NCBI GenBank assembly: GCA_018873245.2
Contig: JAEMBT020000007.1
Span: 6,541,129-6,605,128, forward strand
Length of the DNA stretch: 64,000 bases
Direction: 5' to 3'
Source: Archegozetes longisetosus
Lineage: Eukaryota > Arthropoda > Arachnida > Sarcoptiformes > Trhypochthoniidae
Shown: positions 22,617 to 35,820 of the stretch, piece after piece
How positions within the stretch are numbered: position 1 is the stretch's first letter
Layout: the number at the start of each line of letters is the position of its first letter
Translations under genes and position numbers: made by a program
The notes under the pieces: generated by a model
Told to the model about the DNA's origin: nothing
The model's database searches: none
The model's input: the letters and a program-made list of their open reading frames with translations, nothing else

Positions 22617-24402
22617 ATGGCGTCGTATGTCTATTAATTACTAAACTTTTTACTTAAACCTAATTTTCAAGTTTTCGTCTTAAATATCAGTATTTTATAT
22701 CAATCACTCAAAATCTTATAAAGTATTCATACAAACTACTTGTTTATGAAAAGTCAATTGAGATATTGTGAGAAAAACACAGATTTAACTGGTTGTGGAG
22801 GCAGTAAAGTGTTTTAGAGTAAGACTTGGGAGAACTCTGCATCTTAAGCTCAAAAAGGTTTTTTCTAATAGTATGGCAAAGCTTAAAATCCCGCAACAGA
22901 TGCAAATTTAATTGTTGATAATTATAAAAAATTCTAGATTTCGGTAGAAATTATCTTTTTAAAACCCATCAGTTTTGGCTGACCTCTGAGAATTCTCAAA
23001 ATCAAACCTAACTGTTTGAAACATAGAATCTGTCCATCTGCTTCAGTTTATTCAATTTATTTAATTGTGCTTCAAATATTGACCGTATTTATGCCTGTAA
23101 TAGTTTGAGTGCACTGATTTTGATAATTAACATGATTGAGTAACTTTTCTGAATTGTAGCTTGAGCATATTTTCAAGCCTTTTGTGTAACTGTTTTTGCA
23201 CACTTTACTACCAAAAAGCACATTAATATTCTATCATTTGCTGTCAGTCGTTCATATAACAGACATTCATTATTAGTTACTATTCGTGAATACCTTGATA
23301 AATGAACAGAATTTCTATGTTATCATCAATTCCTAATAGTGACTAATTATTTGACATCGATGTCATTAAACACCATTAAACAAAGTATAATTCTCTTAAA
23401 CTCACAAAACTAATGATTAGATTAAGAAAAATCTCAATTAATTTTAATTTTTTTGTTTAGACTTCAAGCAAAAAATTTAAGATCTAATAATACTGAAAAA
23501 CACGATTCGAGAATCAAATACTCAAGAAATAATTTTTAAGATAAACTATCTTTAATCACGGAAGTACTTGTGAAATTCTGTACTCTTAATAAAAAGAATG
23601 GATGAAATCAGAACAATAAAAAAGTTGATCTATTTGACGAAAAGAGAAAAGCAGATGTAAATAAGCTCTAATACAAATGGATTTATTAGAAGCATTTTTG
23701 TATAAGAGATATTCTTATGCTAGCTTATCATTCATTTTAGTGCAGCAAGATAAGATTCTAATCATCGTTTGATAAAGACATTATCTGAAGCACTAAATTT
23801 AATGCTCAATCAGTAAAACGACTTAAGCAAAGTAGACTTAAGTACAGTAATGTGTCGCACATCAACTACTTTATTCTAGTATAAGAATAAACTTCTCATT
23901 TCCGAATACTTGGTAAAAAATTGTGTTAGTAAAGCACTAACTATAATATTGAGCTCATGTATTGAGTTATAACTTCAATAACTGATATCAGAATAAGGAA
24001 AGTTGAGTGAAGAAAAAAAATGAGCGAAAAAATGAACAATAATTTTAATTCTGATGTCTGCTATATAAATAATTGATCAAATCGATTGAAAAGAGTGTTC
24101 TTTTGCAGCATATGATTTGAAACATGAGATGACTGCTATTTTCTGTTAGTTCAACAACAAGAGGTTATCTGTTAAGAAAATCTCACGCATTGATCATTCT
24201 TGAGATCATTGAATAGAGTGGGAGATTGAAACGCGAATAATGTGAAGCATTCGTTTACTCACAAATTTAATAAAATACAATCATTAGCTCGAGTTCGAGT
24301 ACTTTAGGGAATAGTTATTCGTCTTTAACAACAATTGTTGGCCCTGGTCAAAAGAACTCGGATTTCTCTGCAAATACAAGTATTTCAATGAATCGACTAC
24401 TT

Positions 24403-24652
24403 CAGTCGCCAAGCCAGTAGAGGTTCAGGGTGCACAGACACCTCCAGCTCAAATCTGTGCCTAACTTAATCCGAAATCCTGTATATCTTCGGAAATGAAA
24501 CTTTCTCTGTTTTCTATAGTTACTAGAAAATAAAGTAAAACTGCATCATAATTCCTAAAATTAAAGCTATAATACAATAGACCCTAATTGGAAAAGTATA
24601 TATTCAATCGAACTGAATACGGTCGCCATTAGAAATTTGTTGGCTTAGCCAC
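24403..24652. mobile_element. ~250-bp MITE with CAGTSGC-type ends, copy 2
   Basis: Left end CAGTCGCCAAGCCAGTAGAG and reverse-complemented right end TTTGTGGCTAAGCCAACAAA. The length and the near-terminal text agree with the element at 14372-14622, but the interiors have diverged strongly. Confidence 0.5.
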
Positions 24653-26109
24653 AAAAAAAATATAGACGAGAACATTATTTAATCAGAGTTGGACATAGAA
24701 GAGCAAATTTCTATAAATGGCAAGAATTGTTTTAGAGAGAAAATGTATTTTGTATATGAAGCAAGTGTTGAGAGTTGAGAGTAGATGTAATACTAGTATA
24801 CCGAAAATTGTCTGACAGCAGCAAAAAGCAATTAAATCAAAGAATAGGATGGAAGGCAAGATATCTTGTTATAATAGTATACTTGTGTATAGAATTATTT
24901 CTTACTATTAGAACAATATTTATAGCAATATCGCTTATTACTCAAGGGATATCTGTTGTTCAATAACTAACCAAAACAGAACAAACCAGTCTTAGCCGAG
25001 TTTTGCTTAATTGACCTAAAAATTTGCTGCATTCCTATCTTTCAGGAACGATCTTAATGAAAATCTTGGCAAACATATTGTTTTATCTATTGTTCTACTA
25101 TCAATGGAAACGTGAGATAGGATTTAGGCACAGAATTTGTTTGTGAATCGTGATGAATATGGAGACGAGTTTTTCAAATCAAAATAGCTTCCGTCCACAA
25201 CCCAAAGGTTTCGATTGTGAACATTTAATTCAGACTCAATTCTATTGAGTTGATAAATAGATTTAAGAGTGTTTGATGGGATGTGGGTCGAAATGAGACC
25301 ATAAAAAGAAGCGATGGCTCAACTAAGGATTATTCATGTTCACTGCCCTGTAGTTATCCTTCAATATCTGTCTAATCAATCATTGTTAATGAAGGAAATA
25401 GGATTTGTAGCCTTATTGTTGTTCACTAATACCTGAATAATGATCAATAGTTTTTTAGTTTATCAGAGCTTCCATTCGATGTATTATTCAGATAAACAAC
25501 TTTCTAATGATCGATACAGATAACACAATTTCACTAAAACCAACAAAGTTCTCAAGTGCAACCAGTGAAAGGAGGTCTTATGACAAAAGTGTATAATATT
25601 TTCTTGAGCTTAGTTACGAAAATATTTGATTGGACGAAAAGCAATTAAGAAAACTGTAAAAGCGTTTATCTTCAACTGATCTATCACTAATCGATGAAAA
25701 AATATGTTTGCACAGTTAGCTCTACTTTGACTTTAATTGAAAAAAATCTATCTTTCTGTATAAAAGAATTTCATACCTATTGTATATATTTTAAATTTAC
25801 GGAATAATGTGTTTTTTCATGCGTTCCAAGATCGATATTTTTGTATTTGAGCTCTTAGAAGAAAGCTCAATCAAGTTCTTTATAACAGTTAAAGGACTAA
25901 ACAAAAATTGCTTTACGAGGAAAGCTAACTTAATTGAGTCTAACATAAAAAGAAGTTATTTCAAGTTGGCTGATATTTAAAAGTATTATCAATGAATAAC
26001 TCAATTAAAGCTTTAAAAAATGTCTGTAGCGTCACTTTTTTCTATGTATTCTTTTCATCGGTTTTAGATTTTAATCTAGTAAATCAAAATCTTATTAAGC
26101 TTTCCATAA

Positions 26110-26301
26110 GACTATAATTTGGAAAAACTATTGACTGAGAAGTATAGCATTGATTCTCAACTTCTATCAGATGTAGCAGGATTCCTCGAACCGCGACCTG
26201 AAGGCTACATGCGACCCTCAAAATCAGAATTTTTAAGTTTAAAAAGTAAACTTAACGAAATAAAAAATGTTGGAAAAGTTAAAATAGAAGTTCAGCATTG
26301 A
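26110..26301 (+). CDS. possible orphan terminal exon, product not recognised
   Basis: This open stretch has 63 in-frame codons ending in TGA. Its amino acid make-up is unlike the usual chance frames here: it is rich in Glu, Lys, Ser and Pro and has no Cys. It includes EKLLTEKYSIDSQLLSDV and LEPRPEGYMRPSKSEFLSL. There is no ATG at its 5' side, but a possible AG acceptor (CCATAAG) lies at its edge, so it could only be a last exon. I recognise no family. A frame of this length is expected many times by chance at this base composition, so the case rests on composition alone. Confidence 0.18.
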   Translation, partial: DYNLEKLLTEKYSIDSQLLSDVAGFLEPRPEGYMRPSKSEFLSLKSKLNEIKNVGKVKIEVQH

Positions 26302-28001
26302 TTTGCGATTCATCTTACAGATAGAAAATGGCCCGCGAGATAAATGTAAATGGATGCAGTGAGCTATAGTGAATGTTTTTTACAGCAAGCAATAGCATAG
26401 TGGTATTGTATTAGTAACAAAACTTTCTGATGAATTTTTGATGAGCTAAGTCTATGATACAAACTTGAAGCTATTGTAACAGAATCGCTAATGAAAACAC
26501 TTCCTTGACTTGGTATAAGAAATCATTCTAAAATTGAAGAAATGTCAGATTTCACGCTTTAATTAAAAAGGATAACTCATGAATGCGAAAAGTGTCAAAT
26601 TAAGTCTAAGTTATATAAATATATAGTTTATTCTCCATTCAACGCTCTTCAAGTCCTTAAATGTTTGATAACTTAAAGAAATTTTTTATAATTAAATATT
26701 GTTAAATATTTTCACCATTTGTGTGCATCACTTCTCAAAGTAGCGACATATTTCATCTCATAGTAAATTTAGTTCGCTGTTTCTTCAAAAATTTGATTAT
26801 CACTGCTCTTATCTATAGACAAAAGTGACCACTGATTTGCCAATCAATCAGATGTCAAACTTATTGTAATGCGAACTGAAATGCGTCTAGAAGCCTAAAT
26901 TTGTTGGAGTAGTAGTTAGAGTAATTGATTGAAAATGCTACAAGCTCAGATTTTGAGACTGAGTCCGTGTAGTAATTCAGTTATCTTTGCTGGTTTATTT
27001 AAATTAATTTTTAACAAATAACAATCTTAAAATGAACTGGTATCTTGTAAAATTATTACTGTAATAATCGATCTACATTTTTGTCATAAAGCGTAGAATA
27101 ATTCCTAGAATCATATTTTTCAGACTTTAATAAGAATATTTATAAAAGTATTTATTAAAATCTCTTGCCAAGTTTTAAACTTTGTTAAAAATTCTAACTA
27201 AAATACTTTTTGTATTTCATTCATTTGAGTTGTTTTATACCATTTTATGGGATTAAAAACATCTTTCATCTAATGAAAATGAAATATTAAATTTGTTGCA
27301 GGATTTTCTCAATCAAAATCTGTTAGTATCTCGAAATAAATTGAAAATTCTGTGAATATCAAAAAGATGGTAAATTTTAATAGTTGTTCAGTTTTCGTGA
27401 TTTGCTACAGAATTGCTACAGAATTCTATGCTTATGATTGAGAATGTATAGCAACTGAAGCCTGATTAGATTAGAATTTTTGAATGTTTGTAGTTCTGTA
27501 ACATATTTTATGTTAGTAGCAAATCAAATATACGTTAGAAACGAACACAGATTTAAAGCAAATACTCTTTCTTAAAATTTCAAAGTCAATTTCATGTGAG
27601 GGATTACATGATAAATGTAAGTAGACTTCACAACTGTTATCAACTTTGTTTTGCTAATCGATTTATAAAAATGAAAGAAAAATTCTCTCGTATATAACGA
27701 AACTATCTAAAAGATATTCTAAGGAACGTTCAACTTGTCATTAACGTCTAGTTTAATCAAAATTTTGTACTTGAAATTCTCTTTTTTCTGTTCATATTTG
27801 GTTTTGAATAAAGGGCGATACCAAAACATAGTCGTATCTAAGGATTTATCCTGTATCTTAAGAATTTCCTGGATAAGGAGTTGGAATCCCAGTGTAAATA
27901 TTAAGGTAATAAATTTTGAATTTTTCCAAAATAATAAGGTTTAAGATATATTTTAGAACGAACTAATATTTAGGTTAATTAATAGCTATCATATATAAGT
28001 A

Positions 28002-28526
28002 TAAGGTTGGAGAGAAATGAATGTCGTTTTTGGTACGTATATTAGAATGGTTCAAAAATTCATTTAGGATTTGTTTACATATCTTTTGTCTCGTGAATAA
28101 ATACATTTAATATTAGTCTTTATTTCTATTAAATTATTATTTTAAATTGTGATTTGATTTCGATTTGAGCCATGTCTTTCGATGACAACATATTAGACAT
28201 TGTATGTTGTATGAGTTTAAGCGTGGTAATAATGCAACGGTTGCCACCAAGAATATCACCGATACATATGGTGATGTATTAAAGGTTCGCACGTGTCAAC
28301 GTTGGTTTGACAGGTTTCGATCAGGCGATTTTGATCTGGAGAATCGACCTGGTTCTGATCGACCTCAAGAGTTGGATGATGACGAGTTGAAAGCTCTAGT
28401 GGAGTCTGAGCCTCGCCAATCAAGTCGGGACATGGGGCTGATATTAGGCTTCGATATTTATATTGTATTAATAAAATTTATTTGAATTTTGTGATCAAAT
28501 ACGTCATTCATTTCTCTCTAACCTTA
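28002..28526 (+). mobile_element. internally deleted mariner element
   Basis: This is a 525-bp element flanked by TA dinucleotides (28000-28001 and 28527-28528). The inverted ends TAAGGTTGGAGAGAAATGAA (left) and TAAGGTTAGAGAGAAATGAA (right, reverse complement) continue to 24 of 26 matches. Full mariners are about 1.3 kb, so most of the transposase body has been lost. The N-terminal DNA-binding part remains, along with a short stretch that leads directly into the right inverted repeat. Confidence 0.9.
28172..28485 (+). pseudogene. mariner transposase N-terminal remnant (frameshifted, truncated)
   Basis: An ATG at 28172 starts MSFDDNILDI, typical of mariner transposases, but the frame is broken near 28200. 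The homology continues in another frame from 28204 with LYEFKRGNNATVATKNI, then CQRWFDRFRSGDFDLENRPG and ALVESEPRQSSRD, which is the paired helix-turn-helix domain that binds the inverted repeats. After about position 28440 the homology stops and the D,D(34)D catalytic domain is absent. It is dead, although the intact inverted ends could still be bound by a transposase supplied elsewhere. Confidence 0.87.
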
Positions 28527-31500
28527 TATATTGATGAAAATTATAGCCGTTTAAAAAATTAAGTACAACATCATATAGATTATCTTATTGAATTTTCAGC
28601 ACTTTATTAATCAAAAAATCATCAAATCGGTGTCCCGGAAAACCAAAATCATATTTGCTGAGAAGAGTGTTTGCCGGTAAGGTGGACTCCTAATTGCGTC
28701 TAAACTTATTTCTTTTTCGTACAGCTCATTGTTCTTTCATTAGTTTAATGTCTCATATTTTTGCTACCTATGTCACATCTATTTCTGTGTCATACTATTG
28801 CACAATTAGACAATGTGCAATATTTTTCAAAACTTTCGCAGCCAAAGAGCAGTCCATCGAAGTTAATACAAATTAATTACTATAATTATTAATTCTGACT
28901 TCTAATGAGACCTCAAAGGAGCTTAAGATTATTATGGATCTATTGGATTGTTAATGGTGAAGCTAACAGAAAGTATTTTCATTAATGTAAGCGACAGAAT
29001 GTTGAGTGAACTAAAATATAATTTTAATACTAATATAATAACAGATTTTTGATACGAAACTATTGTCCAACTCTGATTGATATCTCAATGATAACTGAGT
29101 TGTTGGTGTTCAACAAAATTACTTTCACCTTAAAAGCAATTAAATATTCCCATTTGTACTGTACACTCACTTTCGCTAATGAGATAAATTTATTTTTGTC
29201 CTAACATGTTGGATGTGTTGAAAACTATTAACGAAAATTACAAAAATCGATCTATCAAAACTAACTTCATTTGTGCTTTACAACAAACACTTTTTCGGCT
29301 TCTTTGCAAAACTCTAATCATTGCAGAAGATGTCAACTAATGAAAGAATTGGAGAAAAATTATGAGATATTAGGGGAAAAACTATGAGATATTGGATGTA
29401 AATATGATCAAAAAGAGTGCTCTTTAGTCAGGTTAATGGAGCAAATATGAAATGCGTTGATTTTGTCAATAAAAGTTTCAACATTTACAATGGGTTTGAG
29501 AATAACAAAGATTTGAAGATTTCTTTTACGAATCACAAAATTAGTAGTGATAGGAAGCAGTATTAATCGAATGCATTGTTGTCATTGTATTCAATCCATT
29601 GAAGGTTTAGCTCAACTAAATCAGAATCAATATTCTTATAGAATTCAATCTCAGAGTAATGTCTGATCACAATAGACCAGAACTTGAGAGCGAGCAAAAA
29701 ACAGCTAAACTTAAGTAAGGAATTGTATTAGAGGTCTGCACCAGATACTATCCAGCTTATCGAAAAAACATTGAATCATATTCAGTCACATTACTAAACT
29801 TAGTTTCACTCCAAACTTATTCCAAGTTCTGATCTTTTTTAAGTGACTAAAACTTGTTTAATTGAAACAAACTTAGAAAAAATCATTAGTAGAACTCTGA
29901 ATATATTTTTTACTGTAATCCATTAACTAATGATTGATCAAATAAGAGCAGTACTTCATCGACTGGTATCACAATAATGTTTTATAATGTAGGATATAAA
30001 TAATAGACATGCTTTTCTTGAACAATACCAGCCACTTTAATTCGGTTTGCTTTGGATGAGAACCAAGTAAAAAACTTTGACTTTCACTATAAATCAATTC
30101 TCGTACTGATTTTAGACATGTATAATGAAGAATTTTGATTTCTATTTAATTATATAGGATTTGTCATATTTAATATAGGTATCTAGACTACAAAACTAGA
30201 GCCTATAATACATTGATATTACAAAATTGAATGGTCGATATTAAATTTAAAATTAAAATCAAATTTGCATATTATTGCCAGACCTAAAACTTGCTTATTT
30301 AATCAATAATTTTGGCTAAAAAATCTATAATTCATTTTGATGTACTTTGATATTTGAATAAATTTGTACGTAAAAATTGAACCCAGTTTTTCGTTAAGAT
30401 CAACTCTGATCTTTTAGGTTTGAATACATTTGCAACGTGTCAAACAAAACTCGAGCGTGAATCACGTTATGGACAGATCTACACCATATCAGAGCCAATT
30501 TCCTTCATATTCTCCCAATTTTTTGCTTTTCAATTCTTCTCAATGAAGTGAAGTTTTAGAAGATAAAAAAATGTATTCAAATATTTGGAGGTGACTCAAA
30601 TATGAAGAAGAGTGAATATAATAGATCGCTTATTATCGATCATTTATTATGCATTGCTGCCATTTGATCGATATTTTGCAGTGTAGCCATGCAAAACTTA
30701 TAATTCCTATATTCTCGATTACTCAATAGTTGCTATCATCTCCATTTGTCTATCTTATTATCGAGTGTTTACTCTTATCCAACATTTGTTCGGTTATAGC
30801 GTAAAATCATAAGTAAAGACAAACTTCTCCACTAGAAATAAGTAAAAATAATTTGATTGCTCTAACTATCATTGAATGATGGTTAGATTTTGCCAGATTT
30901 TCTCAAGTTTGGTCAAATAGTTCACTATGTATAGGGATTGAGAAAATAATTATTAATAAAAATAATTATTAATAAACATACTCGAAATTTTTATACTAAG
31001 TTATAGAGTCTATTTCTGACTTTTTCAGTACGAAACTTGGATTAGATGAAAAATTTTTAATCGAAAATTTGGTTGATTATCGTTTCCTCAAACATATAAT
31101 TAAATTTGTTTTAAAAAGGTTGAAGATTCAAAAAATATTCAGAATCTAAAAAGAGATTCAAGATCCAAAAAAGATTCAAAAACTAAAGCAAATTTGCATT
31201 TAAAGTGAAAATTTTACTCATTCAAGTTTTTTATTACCTTTTATTCAGACACTGAATACTTAAGCAAAGCATTAATTATAAAAAAAACTGTAATGTTGAA
31301 TAGAAGTTGAGATTGTTTTAAAGAAAATCTGATGTTAACAAAGAGATAATTTGCTAGAATTAAGGAGTACTCGAGCCTCTAATGATGATTTGTTTGAAAA
31401 CAAAGTAGGTTTAAAAATACTACTAATTGTTTGGCAAAAAGTACTGATGAATTTTTATAAAGCTTTCCTAAAAATTGATTAAACACTTTCTTAAGTTAAC

Positions 31501-32870
31501 TTTAAGCCAAACTGTTTTCAGTATTGAAACAGTTTCTCTAAAAGCAAATCCAAATTAATTGAATAGTTGTGTACTTAGAAGAAAAATAATTCATTTTAAT
31601 AGTAATAAACGGCTGATAGACAATACTTTAGTTGAATTAGTCAACTAAGTACTAAGTAAGAATACTTAGTAATAAATTTAAGAGCATTCATAGTACAATA
31701 ATAGGGAATTAATTATCACAAATAGTAGATTCTCTCATATGATGACAAGGTTTGGATGAATTTGGAAATCTTATGCAACATAACATGAAATCTGCAGATC
31801 TGAGTCCTCGTTATAAAGAACGGCAAACTAAAATCGACAAACAATGCTTCTAATTATTGGATGTTCTGTTATTTTGAAAAAGAAGCTTTCCAGACTTGGT
31901 AAAACGGGTTAGAAATAATTGAAATCTCTTGTAAAGTAATAAGTATTAGACATTACTATTACTTGAGCAAGTTTCAGATGTACTGTCGGCATCTCTTTCT
32001 AAGGTTGTAGTAGAGCTGATTAGTCTAACGAATGAAAATATACTGTTTCGGTTAATAAAACTTTGCTAAGTATTAAATAACATAGTTTTGTTATAATTTA
32101 TCAAATTCTTTTATATTTTACTAAGTATTACAATTTATGTCTTGGATCATAATCAAAATGTTTCTTTTAGTCTTCACTGGCTTATAAGCTTACGTACAAA
32201 CATCATATGCAAGATTACTTATACAGATATGGAAGATTACTTGGTATTTATTCAGTTAAAACATTCAGTACTCATTCAATCATGAGCTCGTAAGTTAGAT
32301 CTTTTGAAACTATCTTCTCCAACTTCTTTCTAGTAGTCCAGTATTACTTTGAGTCGTTTTTCACTCTAATTGTACTTTTGGAACCGCATACTTATATGAA
32401 ATTGGTACTTATAAACTTTGTTAATCACAAGAGTAACCTTTGTTTATATCTACATTCGCTTTTCATTATTCTTCAGGCCGTAGCAACTGCAGTGTTAGAC
32501 GACAATCGTTTAGAGATAAGACTTTATCTCTTCACTTGTAAATCTCTTAAATTTTATTTATTGCAGAGAAACGACTTCAGACGCTCTTTGATGACTTTCG
32601 CTCAAGTTGTTATCTATTTTTCCTTCAAAATAGAAAATATATAAAATGTATTTATTCTGACACTCTTTCAGGCGAATAATTCAGCCGTATTTTAAACTAA
32701 GATTGTTGAACGAAAGCATCTGTGAAGAGAATTGATATTTGCTGTTAGAAAACACGTAACTTTTCTGAATAAATCTTATATTGTTTTTTACATTCATAAA
32801 AGTGCATTTCGTAAGTGCAATACTGTTAAGAATAATGGTTGACAAAAGTTTCAGTCATTTGGAAGTTATT

Positions 32871-32900
32871 CTAAGTTACTCTAAGTTACTCTAAGTTACT
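32871..32900 (+). repeat. three perfect 10-bp tandem units
   Basis: CTAAGTTACT is repeated three times without change. Confidence 0.9.
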
Positions 32901-35654
32901 GAAAATTTCTAAACTCCGATATCGACCATAAGTTCGCAAATCATTTTTGCAAAATAAGAACTAATCTATATTATTGCTTTTAAGATAATTTCAAGTACTG
33001 AGAATCAATCAGGTCTAGTCAAATTGACGTGAAGAAGAAGTTGCAAATTTCAATATTAATAGCAGAATTCCGGGTTCAAAATTGATGTTTGTTTGTGATT
33101 TAGTTATATCAAAGTTTGAGGTAGATTATGGAAACAAATAATTGACTTTAGTTTGAAAAATGCGTTTTTATCCTTTATATTCTTCTGGGAGTTTTCAAAG
33201 GATAAAAAAATTTCACGGATCAGATATTTGAATAGGTTTTTCAGATAAAAGGCATGTACGAAAATGGATAATGAAAAACAAATTAGTTTAATGCTTAGAG
33301 AGTTAGTTTCTGAAACACAAGATTTATTTGAATATTAGAACTGAAGACATGAGGCGCTTTAATCATATTTCGCCAGACATTCAATGCCTCTAATTTCAGA
33401 TAATTTCAGCTTTCAATGCATGGCTGAACAGAAGCGTAGTTGAGTTTTTATTGTTTAGTTCATTGAGATGAGTATAATGTGATGTAGGACAGAACCCAAT
33501 GGGATTTCTCTTAGATTTTTTTAATTACTATGAGCTCAAACTTTCTTCATTTTGATTTTACTTTCAGCAATAGGGAATTCAATACTGTCAATGAGCCTGA
33601 AGAAGAGATTGCTCTCGAATTTTCTAAAATCAATCTGAATATAAATTAGAACCTATTCCTAAAATGTTTACTATCGCAAAATCAAACTATCAATCAGTAC
33701 TTGTTCTCTGATTGAATAGATGATCATTTTGTCATTGGTTGTATATTTTTGACAGTGCAGTGATTGATTAAAAGCTGAATTTTCCACTTTTGTTCACCTC
33801 TAGCTATCTTCCAAATAGAATACTTCTACAAAGAATATGTTCAGCCTGACTCTCAGTGGTTTCTTTTGAAAAGTTAACGACAAAAAGTTTTCAATCAAAT
33901 CAATCTACATGCAATATTCATGATCTCTTGTGAACTTATGCCAAAACAGTCAATCTATTGAATCCAGAAGTTTCTGAAAGATTCAAGATTCAATATATCA
34001 GCCACATATTCAAATTCAATTTGATATTATAAGTTAATTTAGGTTCTGATTGAGCGTCACTCTAAAAATATTATTCCCATATCTCATAATATCGACTAAA
34101 CCAGAAATTATTGGATACTTGGCTGGTATAAACTTTGTTTTCGAAACATGCGATCAATATTTTACAATTTGAATGAGAAAAACTTCGATTCTGAATCCAA
34201 TCACAAGTGTCCAGAGGAATTAAATATTTCAAGTCAGGCATTGTTCCAGCCTTTAGGTCATAAAGTGTCCAAATTTGAACTTTCATATGCTCAGCCTTAA
34301 GTTGAATTGCAGCAATTTTCGGGGAACTTAAATTGAAACAGACTTAGTATCACTTTAACAAAAGTAATATTACGACTGATAATTCAGATAAGTTTAAGCT
34401 CTTTTATAATTGGCTTCAAGTTATTGCATCGATAGAGAAAAAAGTCGTTTTATAGAATGAAAATACAGAAAATACGAACAATAAACCATTAAATCTAGAA
34501 TATTATCGATAACTTTAGGAAAACCTATGAGTTGATCAGTTATTTCGGTCTCGTTTTATTTCTCTATAGACTCGGCCATTATATCAAATTAAAATTGCAC
34601 TTGGTTTTTGGCTCTGTTGCAAAAATCGTGTGCAACTTCTTATTCAGTGCTATTTTGGTCAATTCTCTCTTGAATACAGATCTGTTTGTTAAGAGCTTGT
34701 ATTCTACGCAATTTTCTTATCTTCGAAAATTTGAGGCTGTCTCCAACTCTAATTTGATTGAAATATAGACTTTCCGTGTTTCATGAATTTTTCGTATGAT
34801 TTTTCTACTAAATTTTCGAGAAACAAAAATTAGATCTTATTAATTTTAGTTGACACTAAGAAAGTAATCAGTCTAGCTTTGACAAGGACTCAAGTGGTTC
34901 TTAGAAAACAATATAAAGTGCCACTTAATTGTTATTGATTTTCTAATCACTCGACTGCATATTGAACAACATAACTTTTTTGTTGTATGATTAAAATGAA
35001 GTGATAGGTGAAAACTGTCAGTTAATTTGAAGGTATTTTTAGAGGAGGAAAATGAGCATAGGTATATTGGTCAAACTGAAGCTTGCAGTTGATTTAATCC
35101 TCGTACAAACAGAGCCATTTCTCTACTTGAAAGCTTTGCTCTTAAGTTTCTAGCTTACTTAACAGCGAATGACAATCTTTTAATATCAATTTATAAGCTT
35201 TTCGGAGATGGTTAGCGCTAATGGCGGTGTTTTTCCTTAAACTTTTAATTTCAATTTATGTGTCTGAAAGAGATTATTAGTATTAATTAAGGATTGGATT
35301 CTCAAAATATCTAAGTATAGAAAAGTTGGACCTTTAATGAGATTGGAAAATAACGATTTATTTTTTCTGCTACTCGAATTGAGATAATGACTCAATCCAT
35401 GGAATATAAATCAACGTCATACTTTGCGACCATCTATTCAGTCAATTGTTAGAATTGTTTACTTTTGGAGATTTATATAGAATCTCATAAAGCTATCAAA
35501 TGATCAATTGTAGATTTACTCTTTCTTTCTTATTAGCCCACTCTATCAATAAGAGTTGCAACCACACAAAAAATGGTAATCAAGATATACACTACCAAAT
35601 CACATTCAACTTTCACATCTTATCACTACTTTTATACTTTTCATTTCCTATGTT

Positions 35655-35820
35655 CTAGGAGGTCACCAAAATCAATACTTTTTCATCGCTTTATATTTGA
35701 TTGCAAGACATCATACCCTAAGCGCCAAAACTGTTTTCATTTTGATAGAGTTTTATAAACAATAGTTGTAAGTGAAGCCAACCGCTAAAAGATAAAGCAT
35801 TACCGAAGATGAATTTGAAA
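35655..35820 (+). repeat. dispersed repeat family B, copy 1
   Basis: About 165 bp resembling 49498-49660 at roughly 70%. Shared text includes TTTTGATAGAG and CGCTAAAAGATAA followed by GCATT. Confidence 0.55.

Larger units (their letters stand above)
22631..28001. other. intergenic stretch between RAD17 and the mariner element
   Basis: Contains the MITE at 24403-24652 and the doubtful exon at 26110-26301. The remainder shows no gene. Confidence 0.5.
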
